Assembly (NCBI GenBank): GCA_022496805.1
Contig: CM040088.1
Span: 18,135,001 to 18,199,000 of the forward strand
Direction: 5' to 3'
Source of the DNA: Pohlia nutans
Lineage: Eukaryota > Streptophyta > Bryopsida > Bryales > Mniaceae
Length of the DNA stretch: 64,000 nucleotides
Below are positions 55,401 to 64,000 of the stretch, piece after piece (position 1 is the stretch's first letter; each line of letters begins with the position of its first letter). The notes below the pieces were generated by a model. That model ran no database searches and was not told the origin of the DNA. It saw only the letters and a list, made by a program, of their open reading frames with translations. A program made the translations under genes and the position numbers.

Positions 55401-56793
55401 AGTGAGGGCATCTATCTATCTATCAATCTACCGAAAAGCGTGCCAACTGAGGAACAAGGGTAGTTACTAACTGTAACCAAAAGTCAACCAATGACAAATT
55501 GCATCAAATCTCATCATCCATGAAAGAAACTAAACTAAATTTTAATGGAAATTAAGGAACAAATGTAGTTACTAACAACCAAAAGTCAACTAATGGAATT
55601 GGTAATCGCATAAAAGCTATTAACCTGAAAGAGACGGGGGGAAATAAATCTGCACGAGTTCAGAGTTTCCAAGGACCTCAAGTGTCCAAGTGAGGACTAC
55701 CAGTAACTACAAATTGCTAGTAACTTCAAATTGCATCAAATCTCGTCAACCCTGAAGGAAAGAAACTAAATCTTATGGCAACTAAGGAACAAGCGTAACA
55801 ACCAAAAGTCAACTAATGGAATTGCTAACCGCATCAAAGCTATTAGAAGAATTGCACGAGATTAGAATTTCCAAGGACCTCAAGTGTACAAGTGAGGAAC
55901 AAGTGTAGTTGCTGACTGTAACCAAAAGTCAACTAATGAAAAATTGCATCAAATCTCGACATCCCTGAAAGAAACTAAATCTTAATGGAAACTAAGAAAC
56001 AAGTGCACTTACTAACAACCAAGAGTCGCCTAATGAAATTGCAAATCGCATGATCAAAGCTATTAACCTGAAAGAGGCTAAATCTGCACAAGATTAGAGT
56101 TTCCAAGGACCTCAAGTGTACACAAAGGGAGAAGATGAGCACCTCGAGGGGTTGGCAGATTTGGTCATACTCGAGGACGGGTTTCCCAGCCAAGTTGGGC
56201 TCACCAAGCCCAAGCGTGAACGGCGCGCGCGCCATATGCCCCTCAATAGCAAAGTGCAATCGCGTACTCACAGCCTGCGCAGTACGCCACGCCGCGAGGC
56301 GCGGCAGCAAACTCTCCTTGCTCACGCGCCCCACAATCGGTCTTGACCCGGCCTTATGCCACACCACAGTACCAGAAGACTCCTTATAATTGCTTGAACT
56401 CTCGGATCCGAGATTGAACGTGGGCGCATCCTCATCGCCCTCCACCATGCACGACACAATCTCCAGCTGCGAGCTCGCCAGCGCCTCCAGCCGCCGCAGC
56501 CACTCGTCACGGTCAATATACGGCCGCGCGTCACAGAGAACCCCGGAAATCAAACGAAAAACTAACTCCAGGCTGTGAAGCGCCGGCCGCACGAGTTGCT
56601 CGTTGCGCCACGCGGTTGTCTGCGTCCGCCATAGCTCGGTTAGCTCAGGGAGATGCAAGTAAAGCTCGTACGCCTCCACTTGCTCCGGGGAAGGTTGCAC
56701 CAGCGCCTCGATGTCGCAGTGCATCACCAGCGGGAAATTGTTCACGCCGCGGTGCATACTACAGTCCATCATTCCCAATGGTCGATACTCCAT
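52441..56793 (-). CDS. HSPRO: HSPRO protein (Hs1pro-1 / nematode-resistance-like)
   Basis: Four exons join in phase: 56793-56143 (217 aa), 54675-54369, 53595-53360 and 52869-52441, in total about 540 aa. Diagnostic blocks in order are YELYLHLPELTELW, VRPALHSLELVFRLIS, GLGEPNLAGKPVLEYD, CWILERVWKLL, MDPDDFMRLKEEL, PDPKGGPRLQEAVM, IHLLQAFQ joined to AVEAAVRQFYFSYQQLV, and YFPSLDGAKTFLGSYWHNH. This family includes sugar-beet Hs1pro-1 and Arabidopsis HSPRO1/2, which as I recall bind a SnRK1 kinase subunit and affect defence and stress responses. After the usual end of the family there is an extra Ser/Asp-rich tail of about 70 aa. The sequence DESTQ there ends at a good donor (CAG-GTACTA), so a further 3' exon is possible. 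A leader acceptor near 57060 suggests a 5' UTR intron. Flowering-plant members are, as I recall, intronless. Confidence 0.92.
52986..53161. mobile_element. Stowaway-like MITE in HSPRO intron 3
   Basis: TA-CTCCTTTGTCCCATAATAAG at the left and CTTATTATGGGACAGAGGGAG-TA at the right pair as inverted ends, matching the well-known Stowaway terminal sequence. Length is 176 bp. A related, decayed copy lies at about 45765-45910. Confidence 0.9.
53830..54000. repeat. Minisatellite in HSPRO intron 2
   Basis: A unit of about 60 bp (tatccggtcagaaa, then aggtttagagtttctgatcagg and tgaaa) occurs about three times with changes, at 53834, 53897 and 53956. Confidence 0.7.
54800..56115. repeat. Large degenerate direct-repeat array in HSPRO intron 1
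   Basis: A composite unit of about 200-290 bp recurs about four times. The anchor 'tttccaaggacctcaagtg' is at 55379 (one change), 55668, 55870 and 56100. Other parts, such as 'gtaaccaaaagtcaacta', 'aaattgcatcaaatctcgtc', 'gaaactaaatcttaatgg' and 'gcatcaaagctattaacctg', recur in between. The array makes up most of the 1467-bp intron. Confidence 0.85.
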
Positions 56794-56999
56794 CGATCAC
56801 TGTCTACTGTCAAATGGTTGTTTCCGAATGGCTCCTCACTGTCGCGATGGCAGATAATACTCTTGACGAAACCCACTGTAACGCTAACATCTCCTGGTAG
56901 ATATCACGAAGTCTTCAATTGCTAGCTAGCGACAGTCGATATATCTTGTTGGGTGCCACCGACACGAGGAGTATATAGTCCGTTTGAAATTTGAATCTG

Positions 57000-57740
57000 A
57001 TATGATCTCTTCCTCGGGAACAACCCCACTTACGGATTCCTTAACACGGTATGTCACCTGCAAGATTGATGAATCAAAAACGCAAACGACTTAGTTCGAT
57101 CTCGCACCGAATGTTCATAATAACACGAGAGAGCAACCACCAAGAGAGAAACCAAAAAACAACAGCCCTAAATGATCAGAAGGTCTACTAGAGTTCGACA
57201 CCGACATGAACAACGTTCAAAAACAGCTATGGCTTCTATATAATCCTAAGAAGCTACAATTCTTAGCAATCCAAACCAAAGATCGGCAAGCTTGTTTGCC
57301 TTCTGACTAACATACGTCGAATATTCATAGCCAGCAACTCCACTAACTGAGTAACTACATCAAACGAAAACCGCTCTAACTTCGGTGGATTTCGTGATGA
57401 GCATCTCAGTGATGGCCTTCAAGGAGGTCGGTGCGCCTATCTATCTTTCTATCTATCTATCTATCAATCAATCTACCGAAACACAACGAACCGAAACGGA
57501 AACCCCTCAAAGGAAATGACACCAACAATTAGTTCAGATCGACTGCAGCAATAATACTCCAAACTTCGGGTTTACAATAGCAACCTGCTCGATCTTTCGC
57601 AGACAAACGTACACCAACAACGTTCGGATTTGCCAGTTGAATCTCGCTAAACTCTCAGATGATCGCTTCACGTCTACGCATGCACTGAGCGCTCTCTGTC
57701 TCTGTCTCTCTCGAACTTATCTGTGTGAGTGCTAATAACT
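57000..57740 (-). promoter_or_regulatory. Probable leader and promoter region of HSPRO
   Basis: On the minus strand an acceptor-like site (cttgcag-gtgac) lies near 57060, suggesting a spliced 5' UTR. A (CTAT)n microsatellite at 57433-57475 is followed by 'caatctaccgaaa', and the same combination appears at 55410-55438 inside intron 1. No TATA box could be fixed. Confidence 0.35.
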
Positions 57741-57744
57741 GAAT

Positions 57745-58720
57745 GATTCAAACTGAGGGCAAACAAGGGATAGGTATATCCAAATCCCTGTCAACTCAAC
57801 TACCCAACCTCCAAATCCGCTACACTTCCTGCGCACTTGCCGGTCCGGTGTTGTATTATTATAATGGCGTTTTTTACTACAGTTGCGTTTTCACGCCGCG
57901 TCATCACCAGCACAGGCGTGGATTCATTTGACTTTCGGATTCCTCATCCGCAGCCAGGACAGTAACAGTAACCAACTTGTTGTACCACAACCGCAACTAA
58001 CACGTCGGACAGGATTAACCGACCCTGGCTAGCTACAGTAGTCTCTGAAATCTTCTGTAGCACGAACTTGCCATTAATGATTTTTCCTCATTTTTCTTAA
58101 ATCTCATAAACAATAGCCTTTGTATGCGTATTTCGGCTGGGTATTTTGTAACTGTTACTCTTGCAATGAAACAAGTTTCATTTTTCTGTCCGTCATTTTG
58201 CTTCCAAAATAAATTACAAGTTTCATTTGTGTCCAAAAAAAATCTATAAAAACAAAAAGCCAGCGCCGGGTTCTTCGTCACCGGCAGGCCAGTCATCAAT
58301 CCCAGCTTCCAGGATTGACCCGAATTCGTTGCGCCTCCAAAAGCGTGTGCAAGATTTGAGGATAACCATGACCGTTCCATATTTCGGACGCCGGCGGGGT
58401 AGGCGGTCGATCTGGCTGGCTGGCTTGTGCGCCTGCGCGGGGGCTGCCATCTACATGACGCGTAGATCTCGGAGCCGCTAACGGCTGCGGCCGTTCGTAG
58501 ATTTTGCACTTGATTCTACGGGAGCTCTAGATGTTGCGTTGGGGATCTTGGTTTCGTGTGGCTGGGCTTTAACTCGGCCACGTTGGTAATCTAGTCACGT
58601 TAGGTTAGTGATTATTACTGTGGCGGGGTCACAGGTCATGTTCCTGCACTAATTCTTTTTTCGTTTAGTGTGTCAATAACATGATCCATGTGCATTATCC
58701 TACCAATATTTAATACAGGT
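57745..58720. other. GC-richer spacer, possible short ORF not supported
   Basis: Bases 58250-58490 are GC-richer and hold overlapping frames on both strands. The plus-strand frame ends in a hydrophobic stretch flanked by Arg (RRRGRRSIWLAGLCAC). No family was recognised and no splice context was seen, so no gene is called. Confidence 0.3.
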
Positions 58721-58737
58721 TTGGACAAGCTGTGGCA

Positions 58738-59176
58738 AATCATTACTTTCTTATTACGGTGTCACCTAGACTATTTGTGAGTTACAATCAATACTTTTGT
58801 GACACGTGGCAAAATAAAGAAGTAATTATTTTTGTAGGAACTTGCTATGCAGGTACGATATTATAACCTCAAAATATAGAACATATTATTCTTACAGTTA
58901 TGGATGATGCCTGAAAATTTTCATAAAAACATATCTCCATTATTAGCAATTCTGGTCAAAGTGGCTTGAAAATTGAAAATACCAAGCTAAGAGGTTGATG
59001 TTGATGTTTAAGGGTTTAACTCATGATTTGCCACAACTTGTACAAATTATTACTTATTATGGTGCCACCTAGACTATTTTGTAAGTTATAGACATTACTT
59101 ATGTGACACGTGGCAAAATAAATTTTGTCAAACTAAAAAGTAATTGGTTTTGTAGGAACTTGCTATGCGGGTACAT
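58738..59176. repeat. Direct repeat pair of about 130 bp
   Basis: Copies at 58738-58860 and 59036-59176 share 'gtcacctagactattt', 'tgtgacacgtggcaaaataa' and 'ttttgtaggaacttgctatg'. A third, reversed piece is recognisable at the right edge of the window (gtacccgcatagcaag at 63760 and cacgtggcat near 63990). Confidence 0.7.
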
Positions 59177-59194
59177 TCTTAGGCAACCTTTTTG

Positions 59195-59250
59195 GATGTA
59201 GAGAGAGAGGAGAGAGGAACTCTAGCCTGAAGGGCTAACGTGAATAAAGA
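59195..59250 (-). mobile_element. Short LINE-type 3' tail remnant
   Basis: It has the same end structure as the other tails: a simple purine repeat, the stem-loop tagcctgaagggcta and 'acgtgaataaagagtttgtt'. Strongly truncated. Confidence 0.5.
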
Positions 59251-60078
59251 GTTTGTTGGAGGAAGTGCTAGCAAATTGGGGACCAGGACCAAGATAATGC
59301 ATGCTACCCTTAATGCCTTTTGAAGGTATGTATCTATTGTTATTCAGTTTTGGTTATTGCGCATACCGACGTCCACTTTTTACATTGATAGTATTTTTGA
59401 AATTTTAGAATAGCAAATTGACTTTTTTTTTTGGAGGTTATGTCAAATGTCAAAACATAAAATTATGTTATAGGCAGTCAAAGCAAAAAAATGTAGCTTC
59501 CAATTGTTCACATCCATAATGGGAGTTAGTTTGTTGAAAAATTGATTTCACATACAGGTGAATGATTGAAGTTATGGATGTGGTATTTTCAAAGTTTACA
59601 ACAAAACTTTTTCAACATAATCATTGAAATACAATTCATCTTTAGTAGAGATGAAATTAGAAAAAAAAAGAGCACTGGAACTTGCCACATAAGTTAACCC
59701 TTAAACATCCCTTGGGCTCCATATACACGATCACTATATATTTGCATGTATCATCCATCTCGTGTACTAAAAAATGCGACGTAACCAAATATGTTATATA
59801 CCATACCTGAGCGTTGAAGTCGGTAGGCCATGCCAAATAATTATTGATTTTGGAAAATTGGTTTTCAACATATGCCATATTATACAAATATTCTTTAAGA
59901 TTCTCATTTTCACCATACAAAATAGAATTTATATATATATATAAATAATTTCCTAAAGATTTGGGCTTCTCTTCTTATAATTCTTTTTTGTTGATTTTAA
60001 CAATCGAGTATAGTATATACAAGTACAAGAGCATGCTCAAATACAATGATGGAGTGAAATACGTCAACAATCACATGC

Positions 60079-60634
60079 TTAACCCCTAAAAGCCCGAGGG
60101 GTATTGGACAAAACATAGATGTGTTATAATATGTGCCTTCCATATGTTTGATGAAGTTTGGTTCAATAGACAAAATGTAGAGTATCATCTCCACAAATTA
60201 TCCATACGGTCAAACTTCCAAAAATAACTTTAGATCATTTTTTAATGAATTTAAAAGCATTAACCTTTGAAAATTTGTATAAATTATAATTTTCAATTTT
60301 AGAGTTCAAAATTTAGTATGATTGGTTAAAGTTGGGCTATCTATTGTAAACTTCAAAAAAAAATAAAAAATGATGGAGGGATCATCATTACTTTCCCCAA
60401 ATAGCAAATTTTATAACACTAAGACAATGTTGAGATGATCTACTTTGAAAAATTCTCCCGGGTGGAGTTTAACTCGGATTGCCATAATTCAAATTGGGTT
60501 GGAAAGTAGACTTGATGTAGTATTTTAAGATATTTTTTATTTTTTCAAAAAAATATATCTAGTATTTTGTTCCGGGCAGCCCGTTAAATTCGGGCAGCGA
60601 CCAAAAAATGGTCGTTTGAGCGCTTAGGGGTTAA
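60079..60634 (-). mobile_element. TTAA-flanked element, 0.56-kb family, copy 3
   Basis: The ends are TTAA-CCCCTAAAAGCCCG at 60079 and GCGCTTAGGGG-TTAA at 60634. The interior is the reverse of 27719-28285, with 'gcccgttaaattcgggcagc' near the right end. Length is 556 bp. Confidence 0.85.
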
Positions 60635-60643
60635 ACACAAAAT

Positions 60644-60772
60644 TAGATAGATAGATAGACAGATACATAGATACATAGAAACTCCGGTCCTCTTTCAAGA
60701 CCAGCGTGAATAAAGTGTTTGTTTGTAATGACTATGACCGAGTGCCACCAAAAAAGGGCCATTAACTCGCAA
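60644..60772 (-). mobile_element. LINE-type 3' tail, copy with mixed GATA repeat
   Basis: Read on the minus strand it ends with the stem-loop CTGGTCTTGAAAGAGGACCGG, AGTTTC and a TATG/TCTA repeat. It sits ten bases from the TTAA element ending at 60634. Confidence 0.65.
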
Positions 60773-60779
60773 TTCACTA

Positions 60780-61770
60780 ATTACGCACTTTGCCATATAA
60801 TCAGGCAATTGGCCCCCGGGCGCACTAAAAAATTTGTCTAAAAAACTCTCTAAAAATCAACAATTTTTGTCCTCCTACAATCACTTACATTATAGAAAAA
60901 AAATGATTTTACTTATTTTTTTATTCTTATCTTTATTTTTTCTTTTATTTTTTCTTTTCTCTTGTTTCTTTCTTGTCTTCTTTCTTTTCTTCTTCTTGTT
61001 CTCCTTCTTGTCTTCTTTCTTGTCTTCTTCTTTTTCTTCTATTTTTTCTTCATTCTTTTCTTTTCATTCTTTTCTTCTTATGGTAGTCGCAGACCCTATA
61101 CCTGCACTAATGAAGAAGAAGATTTTTTTAATTTAATTAAATTTTAATTTTAATTCTTCTTTGTTTAGAGTTCATCTTGCCACTGTCGTGTTGAATTCTA
61201 ATAATATAAAAAATAAAAAATAAAATTTCAGCCGCCGACTGAACCCTAAACAACAAAATAATAATAATAATAGAATTGTTTGTTTACAATGTAAGTGATT
61301 GTAGGAAGACAAAAATTGTTGTTTTTTAGAGAATTTTTTTGACAAATTTTCTTAAGCCAAATTTGCTCATGAAATGAGTGCACTTGGCCAATTGCGTAAT
61401 TAAGGTAGCCCAACTTGGTCATTGGTGCAATACTACTCTTCCCTAAAACGCAAAATCATATATTTATAAGTAAGAACACATGGCCATAATGGAACTTCAA
61501 GTCATATAGGGGTTACCTCTCCATTTATTGTAGCAAGATACCGGCAGTCAAGGTCGGCATCACATGTAGAAGAATTAATCATTTTGGAAATTTTATTTTC
61601 AATAAATGTAAAATTTTGTGAATATCTTTCAAAATTCTCTTCTCCACAATACAAAATAGATTTTTTATTTTTATTTTTTGAGAAAAAATAATTTCCTAAA
61701 GATTTGGGCTTCTCTTCTTACAATTATTTTTTGCCGATCCTGATGACCAACTACGATAATAGGAATGAAG
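60780..61770. other. AT-rich spacer with T/C-rich low-complexity stretch
   Basis: Bases 60900-61080 are almost only T and C (ttcttt, cttctt words). The words around 60840-60900 and 61280-61360 (aaattttgtc, tcaacaatttttgtc, caatcacttacat) are inverted copies, so this may be a further inverted-repeat element of about 500 bp. Confidence 0.45.
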
Positions 61771-61772
61771 TG

Positions 61773-61900
61773 TTAGGGCCTCTTTACACTAGAGGCGAGA
61801 AGCCGTGAGGAGAGAAATTTCAGCCAATGGGAGGCCTAGAAACCGAGAAGACTAATTTCTCTCCTCACGACTTCTTGCCTCTAGTGTAGAGAGGCCCTTA
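61773..61900. mobile_element. Tourist-like MITE, TTA-flanked, GGGCCTCTTTACACT ends
   Basis: TTA-GGGCCTCTTTACACTAGAG pairs with the right end CTCTAGTGTAGAGAGGCCC-TTA. The arms reach about 45 bp with a short loop. TTA duplication and GGGCC ends match PIF/Harbinger (Tourist) MITEs. Confidence 0.8.
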
Positions 61901-62265
61901 GAGCAAGCCCAGCAGTTCGTCAGTGTGCACCAAGTCCACATCCAAGGTGGTGTAGAAGAATTAGGAACCTCCCCAGCAACAAACACCAAGCGTGCCTAGA
62001 ATAGAGGTCATCAATCAATTTTAAACTATTACTTTTGTCACAACTTGGAACAAGCATAAGGATGGAGAATAAGTTTACTAAAGTTAACTTCATAAAGTGG
62101 GAGCATGGTCTTGTCACAGAGTAGGACAAAGTGCTTGATGTGGAAACCACCTCCGCCATATGGACAGTATTTGGTGTAGAAATATCAAACTCCAAACTAA
62201 ATGAGGCACTTTATCAATCAAAAATAGCGTTAGTGAGTGAAAAGAGGATGCTGCTGGGCCTGCTC

Positions 62266-62519
62266 TTAGGGCGAGTCCCCATGGGCCACCCGTGCCCACT
62301 CTCTGCAGAGAGAATAAACCAATTTTAGCTCCTGCTTTGGATTAGAGGACGGGTGCTAGAGCGATAGGACGGGCTTGGCACTTCCTCAAACCAAGGCCGC
62401 TGTCTTTTAGAGACCCGCTCTCACTTTTATTAGAGAAGAATCAGAGAAGGTTGAACAGTGAACCGGTTGTCTATTATCTGCAAGAGCGGGGACGGGCGGC
62501 CCATGGGGAGAGGCTCTTA
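62266..62519. mobile_element. TTA-flanked inverted-repeat element, GC-rich ends
   Basis: The left end TTA-GGGCGAGTCCCCATGGGC and the right end, reversed, TAA-GAGCCTCTCCCCATGGGC pair over about 28 bp. Length is 254 bp. Target sequence and size suggest a PIF/Harbinger-type MITE. Confidence 0.65.
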
Positions 62520-62524
62520 GAGAG

Positions 62525-63755
62525 TAAAGATGAAGTTTGGAATTCAAGAAATTTGCTGAATTCTACCAAGAATTGATTCGATTTCAAGCCGCCTTTAGCC
62601 AAATCCACAACTCAAGCCACAGATTCTGTATAATTTGGGGGAGCGACCACAAACAGTGTCTGAAATGAACTATTTGTAAATAGCGTAGCCCAACTTGCTG
62701 GATAAGTAGAATTTTGATGCGTGTCCACAGACAGAATAGCGCATTCAAGGGCCCTTTTTATCAACAATGCCTTCTGGCTCATGTGAGTGACGGAGAGTGC
62801 CATCCACGGCATCATTGTCTGGTTTTCTACAGGGAAAAGAAAAACGAAAAACTACAATTTTAATCTCAAAAAGCAACAGTTTTTGATGGTGTACACATTT
62901 TCATGCATGAATAGAAGTTACTGTTTTGCTACAAAAACAATTCCATGAGAATCAGTGGGCTTAACGTGTCTAATATTCAACTATAAAAAATGGATTTTAT
63001 GCTTGTAAATATTATGCCGTAGGAGGTTCGTAACTTGTACTGCATGGCAATGCCATGCTTCACTTATGTCTGCAATTGCTTGATTCCATCAGGCAAATAA
63101 AAACAATTCTATGGCATGCTCCCCACCTTAGCCTCACAAAAACCACTATTGCGTGTTGTTTGTTGGGCCCGGGACGTCACCCTGGGGTCCCCCTTGCTCA
63201 CCACGGTGTTTGATCCTCCTTTTATGAAAGGAACGTGAGAAGCATCCATCGGCCAACCTTGCATTCTAAACTAATTGTAGATATTATATGTAGATATACG
63301 TATTCTAGTATATTTAACCAACATATAAGAATGGAAAAAACAGTCAATAGTACAGCCCTTGTTTGCAATGTTTGTACAAACTCAAAAAACCTATAATTTG
63401 TTTTGAAACTTCGTTTGCCAAACGTAAAAAATAACTCTACAAGCCAATCCCAACCCTAAGTATACGGATTTGTTTAAATTGGCAAAAATAAGTGCCTCCA
63501 CCTTACTAACTATATCGGTAGTTATCTTAAAGATTCAACCTTTGTTAAGATTATAATTTAACTACCACTAGTAGAAAGGTGGTCTTCAGCCACCTAGTTC
63601 TTGCACTATTGTTTGGAGCTACAAACCACTTTTCTATTAGTATTCCAAAAACATACCTATATGAGACATTATTCATTATATTTTCTCCTACCTTTTCTCT
63701 GAAATTCTCACTCTTTCACTTTTAAATACTTTGAGGATAACTATAGTATGTCAAA
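62525..63755. other. Intergenic region, no supported gene
   Basis: Only short frames without motifs. Nothing else could be assigned. Confidence 0.35.
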
Positions 63756-63796
63756 TTATTGTACCCGCATAGCAAGATTGTACAATAAAAACAAAA

Positions 63797-63798
<2 letters not shown>

Positions 63799-63870
<72 letters not shown>
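63799..63870. repeat. (TA)n microsatellite, about 36 units
   Basis: An uninterrupted alternating AT run of about 70 bases. It lies within a decayed copy of the repeat seen at 58738 and 59036. Confidence 0.95.
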
Positions 63871-63876
<6 letters not shown>

Positions 63877-64000
63877 AGACGACAAAAAGCTACAACAAAA
63901 ACACAACAAACATAAAGCGGCTCTTGAACAAGATTTCTAGTCTCGTTTTCAAACTCCCTATATTTGAGAGACACATATTTGATCCTGAACACGTGGCATT

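Noticed and set aside
54800..56115. Repeat array as a possible CRISPR
   Set aside because: Units are long, degenerate, of unequal spacing and inside a plant intron. No short identical repeats with unique spacers were seen.
58033..58509. Overlapping ORFs on both strands in GC-richer DNA
   Set aside because: No motif, no splice context and no preferred strand, so no gene was called.
60834..61147. Phe/Leu-rich ORFs
   Set aside because: They are translations of a T/C-rich low-complexity stretch.
63756..63992. 78-codon ORF with alternating Tyr-Ile
   Set aside because: It is a translation of the (TA)n microsatellite.

Overview
The window is nuclear DNA from a land plant. It has spliced genes with GT-AG introns, GC-rich exons in a very AT-rich background, plant-type genes (fused PurK-PurE with a plastid-type leader, HSPRO, a plant PLC-X protein, PRP22) and many decayed transposons. 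The species cannot be read from the sequence. The gene content and base composition would fit a non-flowering plant (moss or lycophyte type), but this is a weak inference.

Host genes, left to right: a 194-aa 2-oxoglutarate/Fe(II) oxygenase-like ORF with two introns, probably of transposon origin (4593-5478, +); an unrecognised 218-aa basic protein with TATA-like and poly(A)-like signals (7098-7754, +); a PI-PLC X-domain protein in three exons (13608-11545, -); the bifunctional purine enzyme phosphoribosylaminoimidazole carboxylase in three exons (22291-25109, +); an unrecognised two-helix membrane protein in at least two exons (31642-30496, -); an intronless PRP22/DHX8-type spliceosomal helicase (38784-42347, +); and an HSPRO (Hs1pro-1-like) gene in at least four exons (56793-52441, -). 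They are unrelated housekeeping, signalling and defence-linked genes, not a pathway cluster.

The rest is dominated by mobile-element remains. These are a Tc1-type DD34E transposase pseudogene (15354-16427), a Ty3/gypsy-like gag pseudogene (33240-34165, -), a LINE C-terminus with its 3' tail (36705-35062, -), and a long Ty1/copia RT-RNase H ORF ending in a polypurine tract and LTR start (47511-49510). Smaller non-autonomous elements include a TTAA-flanked inverted-repeat family starting CCCC (piggyBac-like ends), TA-flanked fold-back elements starting AGGTAG, a TA-flanked element starting CARTACCC, two Stowaway-like elements, two TTA-flanked Tourist-like elements, and six copies of a LINE-type 3' tail with a stem-loop followed by a (TCTA)n-type repeat.

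Some elements are nested: a TTAA element sits inside a larger TTAA element (28486-30128), and a copia fragment sits inside another TTAA-bounded element (47057-49612). Introns of the host genes carry their own repeats: a high-copy degenerate direct repeat in HSPRO intron 1, a minisatellite in intron 2, a Stowaway element in intron 3, a tandem duplication in the 5' leader intron of the membrane-protein gene, and duplicated blocks in PLC intron 2. No tRNA, rRNA or CRISPR locus was found.
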